Part shown: positions 46,389 through 58,900 of the stretch, one piece after another | How the letters are laid out: every line of letters starts with the position of its first letter | Numbering within the stretch: position 1 is the stretch's first letter | Assembly: GCA_030268105.1 (NCBI GenBank) | Contig: BSDZ01000106.1 | Location: 1-64,000, forward strand | From: Volvox africanus | Taxonomy: Eukaryota > Chlorophyta > Chlorophyceae > Chlamydomonadales > Volvocaceae | DNA: 64,000 nucleotides | Direction of reading: 5' to 3' | Program-made: the position numbers and the translations under genes | The notes under the pieces: generated by a model | The model's input: only the letters and a program-made list of their open reading frames with translations | What the model was told of the DNA's origin: nothing | Databases searched by the model: none

Positions 46389-48109
46389 CATTCTTACATA
46401 TATGAGTGTGCTCACATTCCTAGGTTTGCAACCGTAGGTTTGCTCAATGCTATAGAGAGGTGTCCTATTTGGTCCCTGCGAGTCCATGACGTCCTTTATT
46501 GTAACATTGTATCAAGACAATCCGCGTCGTGTCTATGACCCAACCTATTCAAAATACTTACCGCCAACCTCCCTCCCGCTTGCACTCCTTTCTCCGTCCT
46601 TCCCAATGTCGGCGATGATGGTCGTGCTGTGGCCGTAGGCGGTGGCAGTGGTGGTGGCGGTGCTCCCCAACCAACCGCCCTCCCTCTCCCGGTGGCGGCA
46701 ATGATGGATGGTTGTGCTGGTGGCGTCATTAACAAAACGGCATTGAGCTTGGATATGCAGTTATGCATTTCACAGCCGGAACCATGATGATTGCTGTTCT
46801 GACGGGAAAATATTCAGCTGGAGAGCAACAATGTGAAGGTGATTCATTTTAACACAAAACGCGCACACATTGACTGCAATGCAATGCACTAAGAAAAGCA
46901 CATGAAAAAGATGCAAATAATTCAATAAAGCAAACAAACACGCAGTTAACCATTTCAAGCAGTTGTTCGCACACAAATGATGATTGCTGCTGTTCTGACG
47001 GGAATATAAATTTTCAGCTGAAGTGAAATTTTTGTGGGGTGATTCAAGTTCATTTAAACACAAAAAGCGCTCACATTAGTTTTGCACCTGCAATGCAATG
47101 CAATTAGAAATCCATTCCTTATTCTTTCATGAAATAAAATTTTAAACAAATTTTTCATGAAGGAATGCAGCTTGAAGAAATGCACAAGCAGTAATACATT
47201 TTTATCTTTTAGCTGAGAGAGGCAACAATTTGTTAATTCACTTTCGTTTTGATATAAGAATATATCTCAAATGTGAATATATGTTACTACAATGCAATGC
47301 AATAAGTAAAAAACGTTCAATAGTGGCACAGTTGTTCAGAAACATACAGGATTTAAGTGATAGCAAATGCACCAGCAGTTATACATTTGATAGCCGGAAC
47401 CATAATGATTGCTGTCTGAATGAGAAGCACCAGCGTGGGGTGTTTCAGTTCTCGTTTATAGTCAAGAAAGCGCCCACATTCAGTTCAGCAACAGCTATGC
47501 CATGCTATAAGAAAAGCACAAAATAATGGCAAAATGTTCAAAAATAAGCTTTAAGCGTCAAGAGCCAAAAGGGTAAATTGCTTAAGCAATTTTAAAAATG
47601 CAGTTATGCATCTCTCAGCCGGAACCAAAATGATGACGGGAATAAAAGTATTAGCTACAAAGAAAAAATGTGGGTGATTAAACTTCGGTAAAACACATAA
47701 TGGCGCCCAGAATAAGTTCAGCAACTGCAAGGCAATATAATAAGAAAGGCACAGGCGAAATGTTCATAAAGATTTAAGCATAAAAGCAAATGCACAAGCA
47801 GTTATGCCTTTCACAGCCGGAAGCATTATGAATGCTGCTCTGACGGGAATTTAAATATTTCAGTTGGAGGGTGCTATTATGTAGGGTTGCTTTAATTTCG
47901 TTTTATAACCAGAAGAAAGCGCAATAAGGTAATGAAATGCAATAAATCAATTGCCCGAAATCAGCGACTGCTCGTGGTGCGAGAATTGAGGAATCACTCG
48001 TGGACGCGAAAATACTGGTCCACAAAATACGGAGCACAGCGACCGCCGCCTCTGGTCAACAACGACCATAATCGCTTGCCTACATCGGGAACTGTCTAAA
48101 CGCGCAACA
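45228..48109 (+). repeat. 2.86-kb satellite unit 12 (noisy)
   Basis: Length about 2882 because of net insertions. Its middle (about 46760-47200) is nearly clean. Confidence 0.88.
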
Positions 48110-49273
48110 ATGGGAAAGGATAGGTTATCAGACCCATTAGGTCTGAGCAATTATGCTACGTGGTCATTCAGATTCCAATTATGATACAAGAGAACAACCT
48201 GGATAGATGGCTGAGAGACGAACCAATGACCGACGAGGACATCGCCGCGTCAAACAAGGTCAGAAATATCCTTGTCAAAAATGTCCAAGATCATCACTTG
48301 GCAATTATCAGAGCAGCGCCCAACGCCAAGGGAGCATGGGAGAGGCTCGCGGCTGTTGTTTGCGGCAAGCAGTGACGCAAGAAAATCCAGCTTGTTGCTG
48401 AACTGTCAGCCCTTAAAATGGCACAAAATGAAGCCCTTATCTATATGTGGGCCTCGCGTCCGCAATCGATATACGGACTTGGTGGGAGAAGTGGGACACC
48501 CCGTTACCGAACGGGAAGTTACCTACAATCTACTGTGGGACTCCCGAAGAATTCTCGGTCATTGTTACCCCAGCTGACAGTCAATGCCACAATACAATTT
48601 AGATACCGTGGGCGCTCAACTATTGGCTTTTGAGAAATGAGTCGAGCAGAGGGTTGATTCCGTTGCTTTCAGTGCAACAAGCCAAAGAGACAATTGGCAG
48701 CACCGGACAATAGCACAGCGGAGACTAGCCGCAATCACCATGACACAATTGAACGCGACTACGGAGGTTATTCGGCTCGCATTTGCCGGCACAAGTCGGT
48801 CGCATTTGCCGGCACAAGTCGAGGAGGCACATGGAGCGCTGCCAACAACAGCCACGACGGATGGAACCATCGCGGCAACACGTTTGATCGAGGATACAGG
48901 AATACTGCCAATCATCAATCAAGGCCGATGCATGGAGTTATGGAAAGAGATGGCCGCAACGGAGTAAGCCAACATGAACACAGATCAGGTTATGGCTATG
49001 GCGGGACAGTGCAATGCCAACTATGCTGAAAATTATGGACATACTGCGCGACAATGCCGCGCACCACGCATGCCACAACCTCAGGCCAAATAATGACGCA
49101 ACAGACAAGATGGCACTACAACCGCCAGGGCAACAGGAGCCACAAACACTGTCAACGCCACAGCGTTATCCAGCTCAACAAGTCGACAGGAAAGTGGAGA
49201 GGACGTTCCAATCAACCAGAGAATTCGTGGGATCCCAATACGACAAATTATGGGCCGTATTACTTGCCGCTGA
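48110..49273 (+). pseudogene. copia-type gag fragment, unit 13 (many frameshifts)
   Basis: The capsid frame breaks by a one-base loss near 48178; further indels lie near 48355, 48390, 48440, 48485 and in the knuckle half. Confidence 0.75.
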
Positions 49274-49526
49274 CATTCTTAAATATATGAGTGTTGCTCA
49301 CCATCCCTAGGTTTGCAAACCGTAGGTTTGCTCAATGCTATGAGAGGTGTCCTATTTGGTCCCTGCGAGTCCATGACGTCCTTTATTGTAACATTTGTAT
49401 CAAGACATCGCGTCGTGTCTATGACCCAACCTATTCAAAATACTTACCACCCAACCTCCTCCCGCTTGCGCTCCCTTTCTCCGTCCTTCCCAATGTCGGC
49501 GATGATTGGTCGTGCTTGTGGCGTAG
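48110..49526 (+). repeat. 2.86-kb satellite unit 13, cut at the GGN tract
   Basis: Ends at GTGGCGTAG (49526), the same junction to a copia LTR as at 39530. Confidence 0.88.
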
Positions 49527-49833
49527 TGTTAAGTCTTGGACGGTGCAAACATTGGTTGCCACAACCTTGGAAACTGTCCTAGAGAAAGGAGCTCGGAGCT
49601 GTCCTAGAGAAGGAGCTTGGAACTGTCCTAGAGTTTAAGTGGAGCCATCCGAGAGGACAACACGGCGGAACTCTTGGAATAGCTAACAGCAGGCAATAAT
49701 AGTATTTAAGGGTGACTAAAACTCTGCAATAGTCACCCAACAGCTAGCAATCGTCTAGTGTCTTATACATCTGACCTCCTCTTACCTCTGTAATACTTCA
49801 CAGCAGCTTTATACTTCCTTTATCTCCTTAACA
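49527..49833 (+). repeat. 5' LTR of copia element 4 (type A)
   Basis: About 307 bp. Like the other LTRs from 39.5 kb on it reads AATAATAGTATTTAAGG and TACTTCACA where element 2 has GG and CCTCATA, so it is a sub-variant. Confidence 0.88.
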
Positions 49834-49872
49834 GGTTATGAGCCCGCTGGGCGCTCTGAGAGAAACAAGAAC

Positions 49873-52800
49873 ATGGGCAAGGACAAGTTGGCTGAACCCC
49901 TCGATCTCAAACAACTACTATACATGGGCCTATCGGTTTGAGAACTTGTGTGCTGAGCATAACTTGAAACAGGGCGCTGTTGACTGAGCCGGTTACAGAT
50001 GAAGAGGTCGCTGGCATCGGAGCGAGTGAAGACTCTGCTGGGTGAAGAATGTGAAGGGACTGCCATCTGCGGTCATCAAGGCATCGCGAACGCCAAAATG
50101 GCGTGGGATTGGCCTGCTGCGATTTTTTTGCCGCCAACAACCATGCCGCAGATCTCAGCTGCGTCAGGAGTATACTAAGCTGGCGATGAAGAAGGGAGAG
50201 GGCCCTGCGGGTACCTTGCAAGAGTGCGGGAGCTACACACAGATCTGCTGAAGGTGGGCCAGGCCACCAGTGAACAAGACATGACGTATGCCATGCTTGA
50301 CGGGTCTACCTCAGAAGTATGAGGTAGATAGTGTCGATTTTGACGACACAGTCTGGTGAGCTTACGCTGTCTAGTGCAAACCGCACAACTGCTGGCGTTC
50401 GAAGCTAGGGTAGGGAGCATGCATGAGGCCTCTACCAGCTCGTCTGCTTTTGTCAGTGCGGGTAGGGGAAGCTCAGCCACAGGAAGTGCGCCCGACGTGG
50501 AGGAAGCCACGTCCGCGGCGGATCACGGGAGCCACTGCAGTGCTGGAACTGTGGAAAGCCCGGGCATCTGGAGAGGGGGGGTGCACTGCCCCCAGGATGG
50601 CTCAGAGGTCTGGCTCATGGAGCTCGGCGCCTAGAGGGACCCGGTTATGGGTCAGGCGGCCTGGAGCGCACAAGAATGGGCGGCCATGGCAGAGGCCGCG
50701 GGCGGGGCCCAGCTTGGGGAGCGACCGCCGAGGTTATGGCGGCACGACCATGTGGACGGTGCCGGCGACAGGGGCAATGCTAGCCCGAGGAACTTTGCCT
50801 TTGTGGCATCTGGGTCTGACCGCCTGAAAGGTTGGTACCTGGATTCTGGTGCATCCTCATAATCTGACATATGATGCAGATCAGATAGTGGACGTCCACG
50901 AGCTGGCGGAGTCAGAAAAGTTTGAGATCCTGAGTGTGAACGGGGGGATCATCAGGCCCACAGCGGTAGGGACTCTGAGGCTTATCCCCGGGGTCAATAT
51001 GCATGCACGGGTGACGGTGGAAGAGGTGTATCTTGTTCCTGACAGCTTTGCAAATGTGCTGTCAGTTGCTGCCCTGGATAAGCAGGGTGGGTCAGTTGCT
51101 TGAGGATGGCCAATGGTCACTATGCGCAAGGGTGGTGAGAAGATTCGACGGGCCAGCGCTTGGGCGACCTGTATGCCCTATCATGTTTTTTTCGATTCCC
51201 AGGTCTGCTTCCAGGTTGAGATACACCCAGCCTTTTGGTGGAGTGGCTCATGGGAAGTCTGTACATCTGAAATCAATGGACTTGTGGCACCGCCGGTATG
51301 GACACCTTGGGCCTAGGTAATCTTGAGAGGTTGGTGGGTGAAGGCATGGTGTCAGGGGTGCGTTTTGCAAAGGAGCAGGTGAAGGGAGCCGGAGATGCGG
51401 GTGTGTGCGAGCATGTGTGATGTCACGGCAGCGCCGAGCGCCCCTTCCCATCAACTGGGCATAAGGTGATCAACCACTAGCTCTATTCATCTTGATGTTT
51501 GTGGTCCGATGCCTGAGCGAACACCAACGGGTTCCCTCTACCTAACTGTCTGTTGATGACTATACTGGTTTTTTCGGCTGTAGCCTTTACACCTACCAAG
51601 GAAGCGGTGAAGGACAAGGTGATGACTATGGTGAATCAGCTGGAGACGTACAGTGGTTTCGGGTCAAGGAGTGTACGGTCTGATCAAGGGGGTGAGTTCA
51701 TTAACAGTCACCCTGCAAGGAGTTTTCCTTACGAAAGGGATTCGGCATGGGCTACGGTGGGGTATGCCCCCGAGCAGAATGGAGCTGCTGAGCGCTTGAA
51801 TAGGACTCTGTTAGAGAAGATGCGTGCTCTATTGGCTGAGTCTCAACTTCCCCCAATGCATGTGGGCTGAGGCTGTCTCTACGGCGATTACCTCGGAATA
51901 TTTCACCTTGTGTCCGGTCGGCCCTGCACCCCGTATGAAGCTTTCTCAGGGGGAACATTCCTGATGTGAGTCATCTGCGTGTGTTTGGATGTCACGGCAA
52001 TATGTCCATATCCCCAAGGAGAAGCGCAATAAATTAGATCCGGTAAGTCGCAAGGGTGTTCTGGTTGGTGTACGGCGGATGCAGGCCAGTACCGTATCCT
52101 TTTTTCAGACAATGTAGTGTCGGTGCACTCTGATGTCACCTTTTGATGAGGGCGGAATGGTCACGGTGTGAAAGCACAGCAAGCTAGTCGTGCAAAGAAG
52201 TCCGTAAGGTGGCGCAACCCCGTAGACAGTACGCTGATTCTGATAGTGATAGGTGATGATGATTGATGATATGATGAGTGGGAACCGGCCCCTCACACCC
52301 AAGGTGGCGGATCCTCTACTGGTGCCGGAGGTTCAGGGATAACAGCGGTGGACCAACAGGGGGTGGTGATGCTTCGGCGCAGGTCCTCGGGGAGTTCGTC
52401 CGGTGCTGGCCCCTCTGTGGGTGCTGCCGGTGCGAGTAAACAATTTTGAGTCTAGGTACCCTGTCCGTGATCGAAACGGCCGTCCGAGTGGTGGCGCAGT
52501 TGAGGACCCTAGGTCTGTGGCCGGCCGGGTCCATGTGGCTGCCGCAACCAAAGTGTCTGAGCCCAACACTTATGCTGAAGCGGTGTCTGGGGCGCAGGCC
52601 AGCGAGTGGAAAAGGGCTATGGATGACGAAATTAACTCTCAGTTGGCAATGGAACCTGGACCTTAGGAAACACCCCCGCCAGGCACGAAGCTTATTCCAT
52701 GTCGCTGGGTGTATAAGGTGAAAACACAATCCAGATGGTTAGTGTTGAGCGGTTTAAAGCGCGCTTGGTCGCAAAAGGGTTTTGTACAGCGCGAGGGGTG

Positions 52801-53003
52801 GATTATGGTGAGGTCTTTTGCGCCTACGTCCCAGCGGTCCAAGCATATTGATGTGATGCATCATCTAGTCAGAGAGCGGGTCGCAAGTGGGGAGGTTGAG
52901 CTTAGGTACTGCCCTACTGAGAAGATGGTGGCTGATGTGATGACGAAGGCCTTGGGTGAAGACCAAGTTCAAGTGGTGCCGTGCCTCCATGGGTGTAGTC
53001 TAG
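49873..53003 (+). pseudogene. copia gag-pol, RT/RNase H deleted and frameshifted
   Basis: The knuckle, protease and integrase regions are recognisable in shifting frames. After the FAPTS box the reading jumps to [11 protein letters not shown], so the RT active site and most of RNase H (residues about 977-1306 of element 2) are gone. The deletion itself is in frame; the other breaks are one-base indels. Confidence 0.82.
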
Positions 53004-53025
53004 TGGGGTTTGCACCGAGGGGGCG

Positions 53026-53331
53026 TGTTAAGTCTTGGGACGGTGCAAACATTGGTTGCCACAACCTTGGAACTGTCCTAGAGAAGGAGCTCGGAGCGTG
53101 TCCTAGAGAAGGAGCTTGGAACTGTCCTAGAGTTAAGTGGAGCCATCCGAGAGGACAACCGGGCGGAACTCTTGGAATAGCTAACAGCAGGCAATAATAG
53201 TATTTAAAGGTGCATAAACTCTGCAATAGTCACCCAACAGCTAGCAATCGTCTAGTGTCTTATACAATCTGACCTCCTCTGACCTCTGTAATACTTCACA
53301 GCAGCTTTATACTTCCTTTATCTCCTTAACA
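53026..53331 (+). repeat. 3' LTR of copia element 4 (type A)
   Basis: 306 bp. Followed without a gap by an inverted, truncated copy of the same LTR. Confidence 0.9.
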
Positions 53332-53786
53332 CAGAGTTTATGCACCCCTTAAATACTATTATTGCCTGCTGTTAGCTATTCCAAGAGTTCCGCCCGGTTG
53401 TCCTCTCGGATGGCTCCACTTAACTCTAGGACAGTTTCCAAGCTCCTTCTCTAGGACAGCTCCGAGCTCCTTCTCTAGGACAGTTCCAAGGTTGTGGCAA
53501 CCAATGTTTGCACCGTCCAAGACTTAACACGCCCCCTCGGTGCAAACCCCACTAGACTACACCCATGGAGGCACGGCACCACTTGAACTTGGCTTCACCC
53601 AAGGCCTTCGTCATCACATCAGCCACCATCTTCTCCGTAGGGCAGTACCTAAGCTCAACCTCCCCACTTGCGACCCGCTCTCTGACTAGATGATGCATCA
53701 TCCTTTCTCTAGGACAGCTCCGAGCTCCTTCTCTAGGACAGTTCCAAGGTTTGTGGCAACCAATGTTTGCACCGTCCAAGACTTAA
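53332..53786 (-). mobile_element. inverted miniature copia derivative
   Basis: Read on the minus strand: the first about 86 bp of an LTR (53786-53701), then directly the last about 50 codons of pol (53700-53552), the purine tract, and about 198 bp of LTR (53529-53332). It is an element that lost almost its whole interior. Together with the forward pol end and LTR at about 52856-53225 it forms a palindrome with arms of about 370 bp and a spacer of about 106 bp. Confidence 0.85.
53552..53700 (-). pseudogene. copia pol 3' end (RNase H tail), inverted
   Basis: 49 codons matching the C-terminus of Gag-Pol, from HHLVRERV to the final SMGVV and stop. The catalytic RNase H residues before it are absent. 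Confidence 0.85.
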
Positions 53787-53787
53787 T

Positions 53788-54072
53788 ACAAGGAATACGG
53801 CCCACGAGGGGCCGGGCGCTTTGCTGACTTCAACAGGTTATGAGACCCCGGGCGCACATGCGCGGGTGGCCGAGAGGTCGCACGGTTCGAATCCCACTGG
53901 CTGTTGACCAGGGCAGGGAGGCCGGGACGAGGCAGCCTATCGGGAGACCCTGAAGCTCGACGGAGTGTCGCTCACGGGGGGGTGTTGGAATGTGAGCAAC
54001 ACTCATATATGAAAGAATGTCAGAGCAAGAAATACGGCCCACGAGGGGCCGGGCGCTTAGCTGACTTCAGCA
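53788..54072 (+). mobile_element. TRIM-like miniature LTR element, copy 1
   Basis: Partial 5' LTR (53788-53835), interior (53836-53982) and complete 90-bp 3' LTR (53983-54072, TGTTGG...TTCAGCA). PBS GGTTATGAG directly after the 5' LTR, and a run of G before the 3' LTR as polypurine tract. No coding capacity. The two LTR parts differ at about three of 47 shared bases, so it is older than copia element 2. Its left half was lost where the inverted copia piece joins. Confidence 0.75.
53867..53894 (+). other. tRNA-like A and B box pair in the TRIM interior
   Basis: TGGCCGAGAGG (53867-53877) fits an A box and GGTTCGAATCC (53884-53894) is a perfect B box. They are only a few bases apart, too close for a normal tRNA gene, as if the anticodon arm were missing. 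Pol III activity is uncertain. Confidence 0.4.
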
Positions 54073-55132
54073 ATTCAAGTTCACTTAAACACAAAAAGCG
54101 CTCACATTTAGTTTTGCACCTGCAATGCAATGCAATTAGAAATCCATTCCCTTATTCTTTCATGAAATAAAATTTTAAACAAATTTTTCATGAAGGAATG
54201 AAGCTTGAAGAAATGCACAAGCAGTAATACATTTTTATCTTTTAGCTGGAGAGCAACAATTTGTTAATTCACTTTCGTTTGATATAAGAATATATCTCAA
54301 TGTGGAATATATGGTACTACAATGCAATGCAATAAGTAAAAACGTTCAATAGTGGCAAATTGTTCAGAAACATACAGGATTTAAGTGATAGCAAATGCAC
54401 CAGCAGTTATTACATTTGATAGCCGGAACCATAATGATTGCTGTCTGAATGAGAAGCACCAGCGTGGGGTGTTTCAAGTTCTCGTTTATAGTCAAGAAAG
54501 CGCCCACATTCAGTTCAGCAACAGCTATGCCATGCTATAAGAAAGCACAAAATAATGGCAAAATGTTCAAAAAAAGCTTTAAGCGTTCCAAGAGCCAAAA
54601 GGGTAAATTGCTTAAGCAATTTCAACATGCAGTTATGCATCTCTCAGCCGGAACCAAAATGATGACGGGAATAAAAGGTATTTAGCTACAAAGAAAAAAT
54701 GTGGGTGATTAAACTTCGGTAAAACACATAATGGCGCCCAAGAATAAGTTCAGCAACTGCAAGGCAATATAATAAGAAAGGCACAGGCGAAATGTTCATA
54801 AAGATTTAAGCATAAAAGCAAATGCACAAGCAGTTATGCCTTTTCACAGCCGGAAGCATTATGAATGCTGCTCTGACGGGAATTTAAATATTTCAGTTGG
54901 AGGGTGCTATTATGTAGGGTGGCTTTAATTTCGTTTAAACAGAAGAAAGCGCAATAAGGTACTGAAATGCAATTAAATCAATTGACCGAATCAGCGACTG
55001 CTCGTGGTGCGAGAATTGAGGAATCACTCGTGACGCGAATACTGGTCCACAAAATACGGAGCACAGCGACCGCCGCCTCTGGTCAACACGACCATAATCG
55101 CCTGCCTACATCGGGAACTGTAACGCGCAACA
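54073..55132 (+). repeat. 2.86-kb satellite, subrepeat part
   Basis: Satellite resumes at ATTCAAGTTC within subrepeat 2 and runs to the gag ATG at 55133. This is the first segment of the 6.0-kb higher-order repeat. Confidence 0.9.
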
Positions 55133-55520
55133 ATGGGAAAGGATAGGTTATCAGGACCCATTAGGTCTGAGCCAATTATGCGTACGTGGTCATTCAGATT
55201 CCAATCTATGATACAAGAGAACAACCTGGATTAGATGGCTGAGAGACGAACCAATGACCGACGAGGACATCGCCGCGGTCAAAACAAGGTCAGAAATATC
55301 CTTGTCAAAAATGTCCAAGATCATCACTTGGCAATTATCAGAGCAGCGCCCAACGCCAAGGGGAGCATGGGAGAGGCTCGCGGCTGTTTTTTGCGGCAAG
55401 CAGTGACGCAAGAAAATCGCAGCTTGTTGCTGAAGTGTCAGCCCTTAAAATGGCACAAAATGAAGCCCTTATCTTATATGTGGCTCGCCGTCCGCAATCT
55501 ATATACGGACTTGGTGGAAG
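55133..55520 (+). pseudogene. copia-type gag fragment, cut by LTR B
   Basis: First about 385 bp of the satellite gag, with several one-base insertions (near 55155, 55172, 55231, 55277). It ends at GGTGGAAG, where the type B LTR begins. Confidence 0.8.
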
Positions 55521-55868
55521 TGTTAAAGTTGTGGACGGTTGCAAACCGTCACAGTTACCGATCTACAGTTTGCAGGGCGGCAATTGACAGGCGTTGCAGT
55601 GTGCAAGGTGATAGGTGCTGAGCAGCCGCCAAGGGGTTAGGAAGTGGCTGGTGGTAGGTGCTGGGCAACTACCCAATGGTAGAGAGCTTGCATACTGCAG
55701 TGCTCCAGGGAGTTGTTGATCAGAAGCCATTAGAACTGTATTTAAGGTACCTGAGCTCTGCAATAGTCACCCAACAGCTAGCAATCGTCTAGTGTCTTAT
55801 ACATCTGAACCTCCTCGGACCTCTGTAATACTTCATAGCAGCTTTATACTTCCTTTATCTCCTTAACA
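55521..55868 (+). repeat. copia LTR type B (5' LTR of element 5)
   Basis: Shares about 24 bp at the start (TGTTAAG.TGTGGACGG..TGC) and everything from CTCTGCAATAGTC to the end with type A. The U3 between is unrelated and lacks the 24-bp repeats. Confidence 0.88.
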
Positions 55869-55913
55869 GGTTTAGAGCCCCGCCTGGGCGCTCTGGAGAG
55901 AACCAAGAACAAC

Positions 55914-58900
55914 AGGGCAAGGACAAGTTGGCTGAACCCCTCGATCTCACAAACTACTCTACACTGGGCCTATCGGTTTGAGAACTTGTGTGCTGAGCAT
56001 AACTTGAACAGGGCGCTGTTTGACTGAGCCGGTTACAGATGAAGAGGTCGCTGCATCGGAGCGAGTGAAGACTCTGCTGGGAAGAATGTGAAGGACTGCC
56101 ATCTGCCGGTCATCAAGGCATCGCCGAACGCCAAAATGGCGTGGGATGGCCCTTGCTGCGATTTTTGCCGCCAACAACCATGCCCGCAGATCTCATCTGC
56201 GTCAGGAGTATACTAAGCTGGTGAAGAAGAGAGGGAGAGGGCCCTGCCGGTGTACCTTGCAAGAGTGCGGGAGCTACACACAGATCTGCTGAAGGTGGGC
56301 CAGGCCACCAGTGAACAAGACATGACGTATGCAATGCTGACGGGTCTACCTCAGAAGTATGAGGTGATAGTGTCGATTTTGACGACACAGTCTGGTGAGC
56401 TTACGCTGTCTAGTGCAACCGCACAACTGCTGGCGTTCGAAGCTAGGGTAGGGAGCATGCATGAGGCCTCTACCAGCTCGTCTGCTTTTGTCAGTGCGGG
56501 TAGGGGAAGCTCAGCCACAGGAAGTGCGCCCCGACGTGGAGGAAGCCACGTCCGCGGCGGATCAAGGGAGCCACTGCAGTGCTGGAACTGTGGAAAGCCC
56601 GGGCATCTGGAGAGGGGGTGCACTGCCCCCAGGATGGCTCAGAGGTCTGGCTCATGGAGCTCGGCGCCTAGAGGACCCGGTTATGGGTCAGGCGGCCTGG
56701 AGCGCACAAGAATGGGCGGCCATGGAGAGGCCGCGGGCGGGCCCAGCTTGGGGAGCGACCGCCGAGGTTATGGCCGGCACGACCATGTGGACGGTGCCGG
56801 CGACAGGGGCAATGCTAGCCCGAGGAACTTTGCCTTTGTGGCATCTGGGTCTGACCGCCTGAAAGGTTGGTACCTGGATTCTGGTGCATCTCATCATCTG
56901 ACATATGATGCAGATCAGATAGTGGACGTCCGCGAGCTGGCGGAGTCAGAAAAGTTTGAGATCCTGAGTGTGAACGGGGGGATCATCAGGCCCACAGCGG
57001 TAGGGACTCTGAGGCTTATCCCCGGGGTCAATATGCATGCACGGGTGACGGTGGAAGAGGTGTATCTTGTTCCTGACAGCTTTGCAAATGTGCTGTCAGT
57101 TGCTGCCCTGGATAAGCAGGGTGGGTCAGTTTGCTTTGAGGATGGCCAAGTCACTATGCGCAAGGGTGGTGAGAAGATTCTGACGGGCCAGCGCTTGGGC
57201 GACCTGTATGCCCTATCATGTTTTTCGATTCCCAGGTCTGCTTCCAGGTTGAGATACACCCAGCCTTTTGGTGGAGTGGCTCATGGGAAGTCTGCATCTG
57301 AATCAATGGACTTGTGGCACCGCCGGTATGGACACCTTGGCCTAGGTAATCTTGAGAGGTTGGTGGGTGAAGGCATGGTGTCAGGGGTGCGTTTTGCAAA
57401 GGAGCAGGTGAAGGGAGCCGGAGATGCGGGTGTGTGCGAGCCATGTGTGATGTCACGGCAGCGCCGAGGGCCCTTCCCATCAACTGGGCATAAGGTGGAT
57501 CAACCACTAGCTCTTATTCATCTTGATGTTTGTGGTCCGATGCCTGAGCGAACACCAACGGGTTCCCTCTACCTAACTGTCTTGTTGGATGACTATACTG
57601 GTTTTTCGGCTGTAGCCTTTACACCTACCAAGGAAGCGGTGAAGGACAAGGTGATGACTATGGTGAATCAGCTGGAGACGTACAGTGGTTTTCGGGTCAA
57701 GGAGGTACGGTCTGATCAAGGGGTGAGTTCATTAACAGTCCCCTGCAGGAGTTTTTCCGTACGAAAGGGATTCGGCATGGGCCTACGGTGGGGTATGCCC
57801 CCGAGCAGAATGGAGCTGCTGAGCGCTTGAATAGGACTCTGTTAGAGAAGATGCGTGCTCTATTGGCTGAGTCTCAACTTCCCCAATGCATGTGGGCTGA
57901 GGCTGTCTCTACGGCGAATTACCTTCGGAATATTTCACCTGTGTCCGGTCGGCCCTGCACCCCGTATGAAGCTTTCTCAGGGGAACATCCTGATGTGAGT
58001 CATCTGCGTGTGTTTGGATGTACGGCATATGTCCATATCCCCAAGGAGAAGCGCAATAAATTAGATCCGGTAAGTCGCAAGGGTGTTCTGGTTGGGTACG
58101 GCGATGCAGGCCAGTACCGTATCCTTTTTTCAGACAATGTAGTGTCGGTGCACTCTGATGTCACCTTTGATGAGCGGAATGTCGGTGTGAAAGCACAGCA
58201 AGCTAGTCGTGCAAAGAAGTCCGTAAGGTGGCGCAACCCCGTAGACAGTACGCCTGATTCTGATAGTGATAGTGATGATGATGATGATAATGATGAGTGG
58301 GAACCGGCCCCTCACACCCAAGGTGGCGGATCCTCTACTGGTGCAGGAGGTTCAGGGGATAACAGCGGTGGACCAACAGGGGGTGGTGATGCTTCCGGCG
58401 CAGGTCCCTCGGGGAGTTCGTCCGGTGCTGGCCCCTCTGTGGGTGCTGCCGGTGCGAGTAACAATTTTGAGTCTAGGTACCCTGTCCGTGATCGAAAACG
58501 GCCGTCCGAGTGGTGGCGCAGTGAGGACCCTAGGTCTGTTGCCGGCCGGGTCCATGTGGCTGCCGCAACCAAAGTGTCTGAGCCCAACACTTATGCTGAA
58601 GCGGTGTCTGGGGCGCAGGCCAGCGAGTGGAAAAGGGCTATGGATGACGAAATTAACTCTCAGTTGGCAAATGGAACCTGGACCTTAGAAACACCCCCGC
58701 CAGGCACGAAGCTTATTCCATGTCGCTGGGTGTATAAGGTGAAACACAATCCAGATGGTAGTGTTGAGCGGTTTAAAGCGCGCTTGGTCGCAAAAGGGTT
58801 TGTACAGCGCGAGGGGGTGGATTATGGTGAGCTCTTTGCGCCTACGTCCCAGCGGTCCAAGCATATTGATGTGATGCATCATCTAGTCAGAGAGCGGGTC

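Larger units (their letters stand above)
49527..53331 (+). mobile_element. copia element 4, internally deleted derivative
   Basis: Type A LTRs at both ends, but the interior lacks 990 bp corresponding to 35791-36780 of element 2. The junction is a single ACGTCCC (52826-52832), which in element 2 occurs at both ends of the lost stretch. Noisy copy with many one-base indels in 49860-53000. Confidence 0.88.

Noticed and set aside
53850..53910. A functional tRNA gene
   Set aside because: A and B boxes are too close and no acceptor or anticodon arm pairs properly; treated only as a tRNA-like remnant.
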